DNA of 64,000 bases from Gammaproteobacteria bacterium 39-13 (lineage in GTDB: Bacteria; Pseudomonadota; Gammaproteobacteria; Berkiellales; Berkiellaceae). The position numbers and the translations under genes were made by a program. Below, piece after piece: positions 1 through 9,560 of this stretch (the stretch's first letter is position 1; each line of letters starts with the position of its first letter). The notes under the pieces were generated by a model, which did not search any database, was not told where the DNA came from, and saw nothing but the letters and a program-made list of their open reading frames with translations. The DNA lies in NCBI GenBank assembly GCA_001898235.1, contig MKTN01000038.1:186001-250000 (forward strand), read 5' to 3'.

Positions 1-748
1 AGTCGCCAGGTAATCCTATCATTCCACTTCCTACACCAAGTGGCTTAAAGTCGACCGATTTAACGTCTTTGTTAGGAATGGCAACGGGTGACAAATTAAT
101 ATAATTTTGTAAATTGGTAATATGCCAATCATAGGTAGGAGCATTGGTTAACACCCCTAAAGGTGCTTCGTTGATGGTCGTTTTACCCTTGAGGAATTCA
201 ATAACAATTTCCTTACCAGAAGGCTCCGCCACGATAAAATGAACTGGCGGCGCAAAGCCTAATGTAGAATCAACCACAGGTGCGACTTGTATTTTTTCCA
301 TTTCTGCTTTAACACAATCGACAGTTGAACATGTTGTTAATAAATATTGTGCTAAATCAGTAGGTCCCATAGAGTTTTTTGCTTTTGTAGGATCATACTT
401 TGCATACTCTGCTATACCTGGATGATAAAGCAGGGCTAAAGATAATCCTGCTTCATTGATGCCATCAGAGAGTAATCCTTTCTCAAGCATATCTATACCA
501 ACAACACCATATTTACCTTTCCATTTAAGCCCTGGTTTTCCATCAGGTGTGGCGCCTGTAAATTCTTGTCCTCGCGGTATAATCATTAACCGTCCATTCA
601 TATCAAACTCGCCCCACTCCATCGTTCGAGCAAGCAAGACAGCACCATCATCGGCTTTTAGCGTGATACCGGTACAAGCTTGTGTAGGCGCAATATGGCC
701 AAAGGTTACAAATAATAAGGCATTGATTATATGTTGATATCGCTTCAT
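1..748 (-). CDS. Choloylglycine hydrolase / linear amide C-N hydrolase family protein (3' end outside window)
   Basis: The reading frame opens at the ATG at 748 and runs off the window edge after about 249 codons. A signal peptide of about 24 residues ends in Thr-Gln-Ala and is followed by Cys25, which would become the N-terminal nucleophile of this Ntn-hydrolase family. The expected downstream Arg is present (Arg41 in ARTMEW, 16 residues after the Cys); the residue that is Asp in many bile salt hydrolases is Glu44 here. The segment LTNAPTYDWHITNL is a strong family signature. Known members cleave conjugated bile acids, penicillin V or acyl-homoserine lactones; the substrate here cannot be told. 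The signal peptide implies periplasmic or secreted action. It lies downstream of the LRR gene on the same strand with a 139-bp gap. Confidence 0.85.
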   Translation of the reverse strand, partial: MKRYQHIINALLFVTFGHIAPTQACTGITLKADDGAVLLARTMEWGEFDMNGRLMIIPRGQEFTGATPDGKPGLKWKGKYGVVGIDMLEKGLLSDGINEAGLSLALLYHPGIAEYAKYDPTKAKNSMGPTDLAQYLLTTCSTVDCVKAEMEKIQVAPVVDSTLGFAPPVHFIVAEPSGKEIVIEFLKGKTTINEAPLGVLTNAPTYDWHITNLQNYINLSPVAIPNKDVKSVDFKPLGVGSGMIGLPGD

Positions 749-887
749 GTCTGCTTCTTATATATGGATAGATCCATAAAAAATAGCAGATTTTAGACTG
801 TTACTTTATTCAATCATTATTTATCTTGTTCGTCCAATAAAATTAAAATTGTCATAAAAAGTGCTGATGACAAGTGTAAATCAATTT

Positions 888-1832
888 TTATGATTTTTCT
901 CTGTTAGATTGAATAGTTTCATCAATTTTATATTGAATTCTTTCATCAATATCGTTGCCACTGAGCTCAACACTTGTCACCTTGGTATGGGGTAAATATT
1001 CGGCTATAAATTTTGCGCCCTGAAAACCAATTTGATTGAAGCTAAGGGAAAGATGAGCCACTTGTGTGCTAAATAACACTCGAATAAGATCTTTTGTTCC
1101 TTGCGAACCAATTTGATTGAAGCTAAGATTGATGTGCGTAATAGCAGTATTTGGCAGAACATCAGCAAAATATTTTGCACCATCGGGGCCGATTTCATTC
1201 ATACTCAGATTGATGCGTCTTAGGTGCGACTGAAATAATGCTCTACAAAAATGTTTTGCTCCACTATCACCAATTTTAGCACCGCTTAAGTGAAGCTCTG
1301 TGACTCTGGTGTGATATAAGGTTTCGCACAATTCTTTTGCACCTAACCCACCAATTTCATTAAAGCTAAGATCTATACACGAAACATGAGTATCAACTAA
1401 TGCTTGTCCAAAATCCTTCGCACCATGAGGACCAATTTCATTGAAGCTAAGATCAACGAATGAAATATGAGTATTGGATAATGCTTTTGCGAGATCTTTT
1501 GCACCTTGATCACCAATTTCATTGAAGCTTAATCCTATATGTGTCAATTGCGTGTACTGTAACGCCTCAGTGAATTCTTTTATACCCTGATCATTAATAT
1601 TATTATGCTTAAGATTTAAATGGGTAATATTAGTCCCTTGTAAGGCTTTTCCTAAACGACGTAAGCTAATATTTCTCACCATCTTACCCAAATTTAATTT
1701 TTTGATATTTTTTTGCACCAAATAAGCACGAAAATTATTATACTTACCACTAGTGACTTCTTGTAATAATGCTTCGAAAGTATGCATCGTACTTCGAGTA
1801 TTGATGGATCCATCTCTTGTTTCATATCTCAT
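888..1832 (-). CDS. RNI-type leucine-rich repeat protein, candidate effector
   Basis: I chose the ATG at 1832 (314 aa) because GAGG lies about 8 nt upstream; a TTG at 1928 would add 32 residues but has no ribosome binding site. After an N-terminal stretch of about 80 residues the protein consists of nine LRR units of about 27 residues with the pattern LSFNEIGxxGAKxxxxxL, the ribonuclease-inhibitor/RanGAP-like class. There is no signal peptide or membrane segment. LRR proteins of this type are common Legionella-group effectors and normally bind host proteins. Target and secretion are unknown. The repeats are also visible in the DNA (CCAATTTCATTGAAGCTAAG recurs), which suggests recent duplication. 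It may share a transcript with the downstream hydrolase. Confidence 0.8.
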   Translation of the reverse strand: MRYETRDGSINTRSTMHTFEALLQEVTSGKYNNFRAYLVQKNIKKLNLGKMVRNISLRRLGKALQGTNITHLNLKHNNINDQGIKEFTEALQYTQLTHIGLSFNEIGDQGAKDLAKALSNTHISFVDLSFNEIGPHGAKDFGQALVDTHVSCIDLSFNEIGGLGAKELCETLYHTRVTELHLSGAKIGDSGAKHFCRALFQSHLRRINLSMNEIGPDGAKYFADVLPNTAITHINLSFNQIGSQGTKDLIRVLFSTQVAHLSLSFNQIGFQGAKFIAEYLPHTKVTSVELSGNDIDERIQYKIDETIQSNREKS

Positions 1833-2673
1833 TTTCAACCTCAGATCATTAGAATATAAGCCACCAACATGGCTAAATATTAAACAAAATAGTTTTAAGA
1901 GGAAAATATCCCCACTTAAGCTTTGCAAGTAGAGAAAGAACTATGCTGTAGTATCACTTCTTCACCGCTTTGCTATAAAGTCAGTGATACACCCGTTCAT
2001 GGAATGAAACTTAGAGAGTTATACTCTAGTCCTCAACAGAATGATGAGAAGACATATCAGAGGGTTAGCTTAAGAGAAAGATTTTATTTACGCAATATCT
2101 TCCATTATGGTAACAGATAAATGGTACATATATCCGCTTAAAGATGCTAAAAAACACTAATTGAAGAATTTCACTAAATGAATGTTCACAATATAAACTG
2201 AGCATTTTTCTTATAATTTGATACCAAAGAAAAATTTATTACATAAGCTTGTTTTTTAACTTTTGAAATGATTTTAATTGTAAATGCTTAACTCGACTCC
2301 TTTCAGCGTTGTGCTCTGCTCGACTTTGCATTGTACTGTACTACCATCGGTTGCCTTAATCAGTTCTTCGAATTATAAGCTTTGCACTCCTGCTATGATG
2401 CCTTGAAATATCCGGTGCATATTTTTTTATAAGCTCAAGTTAGAACATATCTTCTTATCTTGCCCTACCCCGAGCGCCTTGTTTTAAAGAAGTTATTGCA
2501 GCGCGATCTCGTTCTTATTATGACAGTATTTAAAGAGTGGCACATCAAACGTAGTAACTAACCCTGAATAGATATATATCTAATTTTTTCCAGTTTATAG
2601 TTGTATAAGCACTTATACAAAATAAAAACTATTATTATAAATGGTAATAAACATCAGCCAAGGAAAGTTTTTG
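1833..2673. other. Long intergenic stretch, no convincing gene
   Basis: About 840 bases without a supported gene. A 65-codon plus-strand frame at 1923-2120 starts at TTG without a ribosome binding site and resembles nothing I know. On the minus strand, 2274-2420 holds 49 codons of protein-like composition broken by one stop after codon 15, possibly a relic. A 20-bp inverted repeat sits at 2601-2620 just before the efflux operon. RND pumps usually have an HlyD-type adaptor gene at this position, but no adaptor frame is present. Confidence 0.5.
2601..2620. promoter_or_regulatory. Inverted repeat, likely operator of the efflux operon
   Basis: TTGTATAAG and CTTATACAA are perfect inverted arms around a 2-bp centre, 53 bp upstream of the RND start codon and just before the TATTAT-like sequence near 2632. 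Size and position fit the operator of a dimeric repressor such as TetR or MarR. No regulator gene is adjacent, so the binding protein is unknown. Confidence 0.5.
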
Positions 2674-5600
2674 ATGAATGAGGTGACAAACGAAGGAGAA
2701 AGTAAAAAAGCCAGACTTGTTCATTTTGCTATTGAGAATCCTCATTTTGTTATTGTGGCATGCTTGATTGTTACCATTTTAGGCGCATTATCGCTAATAA
2801 AATTACCCAAAGATCTTTTACCTGCAGCCAACCTTCCTGCCGTTCAAGTATTATCTTTATATCCAGGTATGCCTGTTAAGGCTGTAGAGCAGAATTTATC
2901 AGCAATATTTGAACAGTACACTGGACAAGCAATCGGTATAGAGCGCCAAGAATCGAAATCTTTAATGGGTGTGAGCATCGTTAGAAATTTTTTCAATTCT
3001 AATGCAGATTTAAATACCTCTATTACTCAAACGACTGCTTTAGTAATGTCTGCATTAAGAAAATTACCTCCCGGCACACAGCCTCCTCTCATTTTACCTT
3101 TTGATCCTATGGCAGCCATTCCTCTAGCCTTGGTGGCAGTCAGTGCTGATAAACCCATCCAGAAAGTTTACGACAAAGCGTATTATGATGTGCGTTATAC
3201 CTTACAAGCGGTTCCAGAGGCAATTGTGCCAACCGTAATGGGTGGAACACCACGCGAGGTTATTATTTATCTTGATCCTGCCAAGATGAAAGAATATAAC
3301 TTCTCGTTGCTATCGGTCCTAGATACGATAAAACGCTTAAATTCATTTATTCCTGTTGGCGATATTAAGATCGGTGATTATGATTACCAGATGATTAGCG
3401 ACGCATTGCCGCAAAAAATTTCTGACATGAATCATTTCCCTTTACGCGCAGAGTATGGAGTTACCGTTCAACTCAATCAAGTTGGCGAAGCATTAGATGC
3501 ACATCAAATTCAGACAAATGTGGTACTAGTAGATGGCAAAGAGCAAGTATATGTTCCTATTTATCGTCAACCCGGTGGAAATTCACTACAAGTTGTAGAA
3601 AATGTAAAAGCATCCTTAAAAAAGATAAGCGCGACCTTACCAGAATTTCATTTAAATTTAGTAGCAGATCAATCTTTTTTTATACGAAAGGCTATTGATA
3701 GCATCACAGAAGAAGCATTGCTCGGTGGCGGGCTCGCAGCATTAATGATCTTTTTATTTTTAGGAAACCCTCGTGCAACTTTCGGTATATTGCTTTCGTT
3801 ACCTCTTGCTTTATTAGGCGCATTTATTGGCTTATATGCATCTGGACAAACAATAAATGCGATGACTTTAGGTGGTCTTGCTTTATCAATAGGGGTACTG
3901 GTTGATAACTCCATTGTCGTCTTAGAAAATATCAGTAAAAAGTTAGAATTGGGTTTAACATCGCTGCAATCAGCTTTAATAGGGGCATCTGAAGTTGCTA
4001 TGCCCGTTTTTATAGCAACAACCTCAACTTTGGTCGTTTTATTTCCTGTCGTCTTTTTATCAGGAATGGTTAAAATTCTTTTTGCGGCTTTAGCAAAATC
4101 TGTTCTGTTTATTATGATAAGTTCTTACATGATTGCAATGACGGTGATGCCCTTGTTTGCCTCTTGTCTACTTAAACCTATATCCATCACTGAAAAGAAA
4201 ACTAAATTTGATTTATTAAGTTATCCTGTCAAAGCCATTAATAAATTAACTTTTTTCTACGGTCGAGCCTTATTTCAAGCATTGCATCATAGAAAAATTG
4301 TTTTTGCTGTTTTAATCTTTATTTTTTTAGTAGGTGCCTTATTAATACCTAAAATTGGTATAGAGCTTTTCCCGACCGCTGATGCAGGAAACATTACATT
4401 AACGGTGCGCCTACCGTCAGGCACAAGAATTGAGAAGACGAAAGCATTCTCAATCGAATATGATAAGAAATTAAGAGAATGGATTTTGCCTTCAGATCTG
4501 AAAATGATCATTGTTAATGCCGGTGTCTATTACGGGTTTTCTGCTGCATTTACACCCAATTCTGGCACAATGGATGCTTTCTTTAACATAGAGCTCACCC
4601 CTGATAGAAAACATACCTCACAGTACTATGCGAAATTAATACGAGAAAACACAGCCAAGGAATACCCCGATATTGAAGTCGCAGCAGAGCTAGGCGGATT
4701 ATTATCATCAGCCTTAAGTATGGGGAGAAGAGCTCCAATCAATGTTCAAATTCATGGTCCTCATTTGGAAGAATCACACAAAATTGCGCAAGGTTTAGTT
4801 GAAAAAATCAAAAATATGCGTGGCGCTGTTGATGTGCGCATCCAAGAACGATTTAATGCCCCCATGATCTTTATTAGCGTTGATCGCGAAAAAGCCATGC
4901 GAGTCGGTATCGAAACCACTGAAATCGTTAAAAACGTAGCAAGCGCAGTGACGGGAAGCTCTACATTCGATTCAAGCAATATTTGGGTTGATCCAGAAAC
5001 CGGATTTGATTATTTCCTTGGCGTGCAATACAAAGAGGATAATATTAGTTCATTACAAGCACTAGAAGAAGTTTCTGTGATTGGTAGAGATAGAGAGCGT
5101 CCGGTCCCATTAAAAAATATTGCTACTTTATCTAAAACAACAGGCCCAACCCAACTGGATCGCGTGAATCTTAAACCCGTCATTAATATCTATCTTGATG
5201 CACAAGATAGAGACATGGGCGGGTTATCCAATGAAATTCAAGCATTAATTGATAAAACTGAGTTTCCTCCAAATTATTATGCACAAATTGGAGGTGAAAT
5301 AGCAGAAATGAATAAATCCATTCAATCCTTGGCTGGTGGTTTTATTTTAGCAACAATTCTAGTGTATTTAATATTAGTCATACAATTTCGATCGTTCTTA
5401 CTTCCATTAATTATTATGGTTTCAGTACCATTGGGTTTAATTGGTATTGTGATAATGCTTGCATTAACACATACGTATTTTTCAATACAAGCAGCTATTG
5501 GCGCAATTTTTATGATTGGTATAGCTGTTGCTAATGGTGTTTTACTCATTGAGTTTATGATTCATCATACAAGAAAGAATGGTCAGCTTATAGAGGGTAT

Positions 5601-5817
5601 TGTAATGGGAGCAAGCGCTAGATTTCGTCCCATCCTGATGACCTCGCTTGCTGCTATATTAGGACTAATTCCTATGGCAATTGGTTTGGGTCATGGTAGT
5701 GAAGCCAATATTCCATTAGGTAGGGCTGTAATTGGTGGACAATCGCTATCAATGATTTTGACATTATTCATTGTACCCATTCTTTATTATTATGCTACTA
5801 GGAAAAAACTAGTATGA
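2674..5817 (+). CDS. RND-family efflux permease (AcrB/SwrC-like)
   Basis: An inner-membrane proton-driven efflux pump of the resistance-nodulation-division superfamily. I chose the ATG at 2674 (1047 aa) because AAGGAAAG precedes it; the in-frame ATG at 2641 has no ribosome binding site. Length, the first membrane helix at about residues 20-45, two large periplasmic loops and two blocks of five to six clustered helices all fit the family. The TM4 motif reads GVLVDNSIVV, keeping the first Asp (D411) but with Asn in place of AcrB Asp408. The TM10 motif GIAVANGVLL has Ala953 where AcrB has Lys940. This resembles SwrC/Bcr-type RND pumps more than AcrB. It overlaps the TolC-like gene by 4 bp (ATGA). 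No membrane-fusion (HlyD) gene is nearby. Substrate unknown. Confidence 0.9.
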   Translation: MNEVTNEGESKKARLVHFAIENPHFVIVACLIVTILGALSLIKLPKDLLPAANLPAVQVLSLYPGMPVKAVEQNLSAIFEQYTGQAIGIERQESKSLMGVSIVRNFFNSNADLNTSITQTTALVMSALRKLPPGTQPPLILPFDPMAAIPLALVAVSADKPIQKVYDKAYYDVRYTLQAVPEAIVPTVMGGTPREVIIYLDPAKMKEYNFSLLSVLDTIKRLNSFIPVGDIKIGDYDYQMISDALPQKISDMNHFPLRAEYGVTVQLNQVGEALDAHQIQTNVVLVDGKEQVYVPIYRQPGGNSLQVVENVKASLKKISATLPEFHLNLVADQSFFIRKAIDSITEEALLGGGLAALMIFLFLGNPRATFGILLSLPLALLGAFIGLYASGQTINAMTLGGLALSIGVLVDNSIVVLENISKKLELGLTSLQSALIGASEVAMPVFIATTSTLVVLFPVVFLSGMVKILFAALAKSVLFIMISSYMIAMTVMPLFASCLLKPISITEKKTKFDLLSYPVKAINKLTFFYGRALFQALHHRKIVFAVLIFIFLVGALLIPKIGIELFPTADAGNITLTVRLPSGTRIEKTKAFSIEYDKKLREWILPSDLKMIIVNAGVYYGFSAAFTPNSGTMDAFFNIELTPDRKHTSQYYAKLIRENTAKEYPDIEVAAELGGLLSSALSMGRRAPINVQIHGPHLEESHKIAQGLVEKIKNMRGAVDVRIQERFNAPMIFISVDREKAMRVGIETTEIVKNVASAVTGSSTFDSSNIWVDPETGFDYFLGVQYKEDNISSLQALEEVSVIGRDRERPVPLKNIATLSKTTGPTQLDRVNLKPVINIYLDAQDRDMGGLSNEIQALIDKTEFPPNYYAQIGGEIAEMNKSIQSLAGGFILATILVYLILVIQFRSFLLPLIIMVSVPLGLIGIVIMLALTHTYFSIQAAIGAIFMIGIAVANGVLLIEFMIHHTRKNGQLIEGIVMGASARFRPILMTSLAAILGLIPMAIGLGHGSEANIPLGRAVIGGQSLSMILTLFIVPILYYYATRKKLV

Positions 5818-7076
5818 ATAAAAATTTAATTAGGTATTTTTTTAGCTTAATAAGCTTTTACGCATCTTTATTAAATGCCAATCAACCTAAAATGATTTCA
5901 TTAGAAGAAGCATTAAACCTCGCAGAACAAAATAGTTATGCCATCGCTGTTTCCCAATATCAAGCACTTGCAGAAAAAAAGGGGATCCTCATTGCAAGGG
6001 CAGGTTATTTTCCGGTAGTGAACTTTGAAATGATTGATAGCTGGGGATTTTCTGGTTCATCAGGATGGATAGGGGTTGAAGGCTTAATGGGATCGCCCTA
6101 TCGTAAGGAACTTTCTGGAGGACTTGTAGCACGACAAGTCATTTATGATTTTGGACGAACTGAATATGACATTAAAAAATCACGTTATCAAGCAGAGTCT
6201 GCAAAACAAAATACCAAAGTAACAGCTTATGATGCTAAATTACTTGCTTTGGTAACCTATTACGATTATACCCAGTACCAGGAATTAGAAAACATCTGGC
6301 ATGAATTAAGTAAAGAAGCAGATATCATTACAAAAGAAGTTAAAAAATTTGTTAATACAGGCCAACGCTCAATAGTTGATAAATACTTATCAGAAATCCA
6401 ATTAGAAGAAGCAAAAAAAAGTGCAGCATTTTTTGCAGAAAAAGCAAAAGGAGCAAAGCGCGAGCTTTCAATTATTATTGGCTTAAATGAAAACACTTTT
6501 CACTGCCAGCATCTCGTAGAGAAAACTAATTTACAAAAAACCTATGATTTGACATCAAGCCCTTTTTTAGCTAAAGCAAGAGCAGACTTAAAAATTGCCG
6601 AAGCAACACTTGCACGAGAGAAAGCAGATATCATGCCCAAGATTGTCAGTGTAGCAAGTATAGGGGCAATGGAAAAAACACACATTGTTGATAAAAAAGG
6701 CTACTCATTTGGAATTGGATTTATTATGCCTCTTTATGATTTACGCGTCGTTGGTGGCATAAAAAAGGCACGAGAAGTTTTATCCGCCAAAAGTGAAGAA
6801 GTTGCTGCGCAAGTTCAATATTTAGAAGAAATGAATGCAAAATACGATACCATTATTAATTCTTCCCTTGTAAAACTAGAACACCTAAATCGTGAGCTAG
6901 CGTTGGCCAAAGAAGGGTTTAAAATTGCTAAACATCGATATTTTGCCTTAGAAGGTCCTATCATTGACGTGCGTGAAGCATTTAAAGATTTAGCTCAAAC
7001 CTCTATAGAAATTGAAGATGCTAACCTTAATTTACAAAAAAGTCGTGGCGCTAAAAATTTGCTAAATGGTGCCTAA
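5814..7076 (+). CDS. TolC-family outer membrane efflux channel
   Basis: A 420-residue outer membrane efflux protein. The start ATG overlaps the RND stop, so the two are translationally coupled. A signal peptide of about 22 residues ends near Leu-Asn-Ala. The mature protein opens with MISLEEALNLAEQNSYAI, typical of the first helix of the family, and has the long Ala/Lys/Glu-rich coiled-coil helices of two OEP domains plus short strand segments such as RQVIYDFGRTEYD and GIGFIMPLYDLRVVGGI. It probably forms the trimeric outer membrane exit duct for the upstream RND permease. A working tripartite pump would also need an adaptor encoded elsewhere. Confidence 0.88.
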   Translation: MNKNLIRYFFSLISFYASLLNANQPKMISLEEALNLAEQNSYAIAVSQYQALAEKKGILIARAGYFPVVNFEMIDSWGFSGSSGWIGVEGLMGSPYRKELSGGLVARQVIYDFGRTEYDIKKSRYQAESAKQNTKVTAYDAKLLALVTYYDYTQYQELENIWHELSKEADIITKEVKKFVNTGQRSIVDKYLSEIQLEEAKKSAAFFAEKAKGAKRELSIIIGLNENTFHCQHLVEKTNLQKTYDLTSSPFLAKARADLKIAEATLAREKADIMPKIVSVASIGAMEKTHIVDKKGYSFGIGFIMPLYDLRVVGGIKKAREVLSAKSEEVAAQVQYLEEMNAKYDTIINSSLVKLEHLNRELALAKEGFKIAKHRYFALEGPIIDVREAFKDLAQTSIEIEDANLNLQKSRGAKNLLNGA

Positions 7077-7123
7077 ATATTGATTATTTCTTTTCACTTA
7101 TTCTATGCAACTCTGGAGAATAA

Positions 7124-8350
7124 ATGAAATCATTCCGCTGGTTTATTATTGCATTAGCGTTTATGGCAACGATCATTAACTACCTAGATCGCACTGCGCT
7201 TTCTTATGCCATTGAACCCTTAAAAAGCACTTATGGTTTAACCAATACTGATTTTGGATTGATTGCTGCTGCTTTTGGTATTGGTTATCTCGTCATGACA
7301 GTCGGAGGCGGGATCTTGGTCGATAATTTCGGCGCTAGAAAAATTTGGACCGTATTTGCAGTTCTATGGTCATTTTCATGCGCCTTTATTGGACTCGCAA
7401 CAGGGTTTGCTTGGCTATTTACATTTAGAGTATTACTCGGTATCACCGAAGGACCAGGCTTTCCTGCGCTTGCTCGTGTTTGTGCAGATTGGCTACCGGT
7501 CAAAGAGCGAGCACGCGCCTTAGCATTTGGTTTAGCGGCAGTACCATTTGCCTCAGTGATAGGGGCCCCGCTTATTTCGCACTTAGTCGCTAATCTCGGT
7601 TGGCGCCCCATGTTTTTTATTTTAGGTGGGATTGGTATAGTCTGGGCAATCATCTGGGCAATGCTTTTTCGCGATCACCCGCAACAAAGCAAACATGTTA
7701 CTCAAGCAGAACTTGTCTTTATTCAAAGCGATCATACTCAAGAGATGAAAAGCACGAAAACAAGTTGGAAATTTATTTTGTCTAACCGAATGCTTCTTAT
7801 CAACAATTATGCATTTTTCTCCTTTGGATATCTGTTATTTTTTGCGATTACTTGGCTACCGGGCTATCTTGAACAAACTTATCAAATGCATATAAAGACT
7901 GTCGGTTGGTTTCTCATTGCACCTTGGCTAACTGCTGCCATTTTAATCCTTCTAGGGGGAAGCATCTCAGATTGGATATGGCAAAAAACAAAAAGTGTTC
8001 GTCTGGCTCGTTCTCATCTTATCTGGAGCTGTCAATTACTTTCTGTCATTTGTTTTATCCCTCTTTTATTCACCCATTCCGTTCTTATCACTGCCTTTAG
8101 CATTACGTTCGGGGTAGGTTTTGGCCTCATGCCTAATGCAGCTTTTTATGCTATCAATGCTGATCTCGCCTTTGATCGCACCGCGACCAGCTTAGGCGTT
8201 ATGGATGCAGCATTTGCGATGGCAGGGATCTTGGCTCCGTTGTTGACTGGATGGCTTGCTCACATGACCGGAAACTTTACAGCAGCCATCTCTTTAATGA
8301 TGGGACTTACCTTAAGCTCGGCAATCTTAATAGTGCTCTTTCAAAAATGA
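7124..8350 (+). CDS. MFS transporter, ACS (anion:cation symporter)-like
   Basis: A 408-residue major facilitator with about 12 membrane helices. The ATG follows TCTGGAGAATAA, a good ribosome binding site. The N-terminal signature NYLDRTALSYAIEPLK, the loop after TM2 (GGGILVDNFGARKIW) and FRVLLGITEGPGFPAL closely match the anion:cation symporter family (hexuronate, glucarate, tartrate and sialate-type carriers). It would take up a small organic anion, but the substrate cannot be read from the sequence. It follows the efflux genes by 47 bp on the same strand and may be co-transcribed, although its role is import-like. Confidence 0.85.
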   Translation: MKSFRWFIIALAFMATIINYLDRTALSYAIEPLKSTYGLTNTDFGLIAAAFGIGYLVMTVGGGILVDNFGARKIWTVFAVLWSFSCAFIGLATGFAWLFTFRVLLGITEGPGFPALARVCADWLPVKERARALAFGLAAVPFASVIGAPLISHLVANLGWRPMFFILGGIGIVWAIIWAMLFRDHPQQSKHVTQAELVFIQSDHTQEMKSTKTSWKFILSNRMLLINNYAFFSFGYLLFFAITWLPGYLEQTYQMHIKTVGWFLIAPWLTAAILILLGGSISDWIWQKTKSVRLARSHLIWSCQLLSVICFIPLLFTHSVLITAFSITFGVGFGLMPNAAFYAINADLAFDRTATSLGVMDAAFAMAGILAPLLTGWLAHMTGNFTAAISLMMGLTLSSAILIVLFQK

Positions 8351-8478
8351 TTTAATAGGCAGAAATCATCATGTTGTCATTTTTTTCTATGAACTTCCCC
8401 TCAAGTTTGATTACGACATCATTCCATAGAATAGATAATTATAATTCAGGCTAATTAATATTTTTTGGCAATACAATC

Positions 8479-9390
8479 ATGTTAGATGACCACAAACCGG
8501 AAAAATTTTTCTCTATACGAGATATATGGCAAATCATCTTGCTTTATTTGAACGCAGAAGAAATTGAACATCTGAAACAGGTTTGCAAAGCGTTTAATAC
8601 AACGATTAATGATCCTGCGCTAGATTGCCTGTGGATGCCCTATCTTAACCGTTTACATGCAATAGATCCTACCATCTCGATGAAAGTAGAAAAGGGTAAA
8701 ATACATGCCGCTTTCCTTAAGGGTGTACGCAAAATAAATCGCGAACAAATGCAAGAAATTAATTATCTTTTAAAAGCACCTTCTAACGAAAAATGCCAAT
8801 TACTCGAGCAAAGTCAATCCGAAGTTAATTTTCGAAAATCAGTGATTAAAAAGCATTTAGCTGTACTTGCCGATATTCAACATCCTGTCTGCTCTTTGCA
8901 AGCACTGGAAGAAAGACATGAAGCACTTGATCTTGTTAATTGTGAAATGATTAGAAACCGAATCAAAATACAATTAGCTCAACAACCGATGACTCGAATT
9001 CTCATATTGAGTGGCAAGGGTGTTTCTCTCACTCGACTGCCAGCAAGCGCATTTAAGCTTACCGACTATCAGGAATTTTGGCAAAAAGTTATTACCCTGC
9101 ATTGCTCAGAACAAAATATTCGTTTCATTGATAAAAGCATTATCCACTGCTCTTCGTTGCAACATTTATATCTTGGTAAAAATTGCTTAACACATCTTCC
9201 TGAAGAGCTTGGCCAATGCAAAACACTTGTTCACCTTGGATGTGAAAATAATCAGCTAATGTCTTTACCATCTAGTTTGGGCCAATTGAAAAATTTAACT
9301 TCCATAGATTTTAGTCATAATTTGCTACAATCTTTGCCAAACCTCCCTATCAACTGTGAAAAAATTTATACAAACAGCAATTATTCATAA
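8479..9390 (+). CDS. F-box-like / leucine-rich repeat protein, candidate effector
   Basis: A 303-residue protein. Residues about 12-50 (SIRDIWQIILLYLNAEEIEH then LKQVCKAF) fit the F-box pattern: a helix with I/L spacing, then the Val-Cys-Lys-Ala-Phe segment. Residues about 225-295 hold roughly three LRRs of the LPxxLGxLxxLxxLxxxxN type. No signal peptide or membrane helix. F-box proteins bridge substrates to the eukaryotic SKP1-cullin ubiquitin ligase, and bacterial copies (for example Legionella LegU1 and AnkB) act in host cells. That role is inferred here. It is a diverged tandem paralogue of the next gene, sharing the MLD start, the F-box-like region and LNRLxxIDP. Confidence 0.75.
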   Translation: MLDDHKPEKFFSIRDIWQIILLYLNAEEIEHLKQVCKAFNTTINDPALDCLWMPYLNRLHAIDPTISMKVEKGKIHAAFLKGVRKINREQMQEINYLLKAPSNEKCQLLEQSQSEVNFRKSVIKKHLAVLADIQHPVCSLQALEERHEALDLVNCEMIRNRIKIQLAQQPMTRILILSGKGVSLTRLPASAFKLTDYQEFWQKVITLHCSEQNIRFIDKSIIHCSSLQHLYLGKNCLTHLPEELGQCKTLVHLGCENNQLMSLPSSLGQLKNLTSIDFSHNLLQSLPNLPINCEKIYTNSNYS

Positions 9391-9560
9391 GGGTTTTCTT
9401 GGACGCTAGATCTTATAATGTCATATTTTTACCCAAATTTAACTTCAAACTACCTTCCATCACCTCTATCCATGTGAATATATCTTCAAGATAGGATATG
9501 ACATTATTGATACAGCTAAGTAGCTATAATTGCATCAGTTGTATTTATAGCGGAGCTTGT

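Noticed and set aside
456-737. Plus-strand reading frame of 93 codons
   Set aside because: Lies wholly antisense to the choloylglycine-hydrolase-family gene, which has clear motifs and a signal peptide.
1923-2120. Plus-strand 65-codon frame
   Set aside because: TTG start, no ribosome binding site, no recognisable composition, and overlaps the upstream region of the LRR gene.
7285-7653. Minus-strand 122-codon frame
   Set aside because: Antisense to the MFS gene; Pro/Ala/Lys-rich composition typical of a shadow frame.
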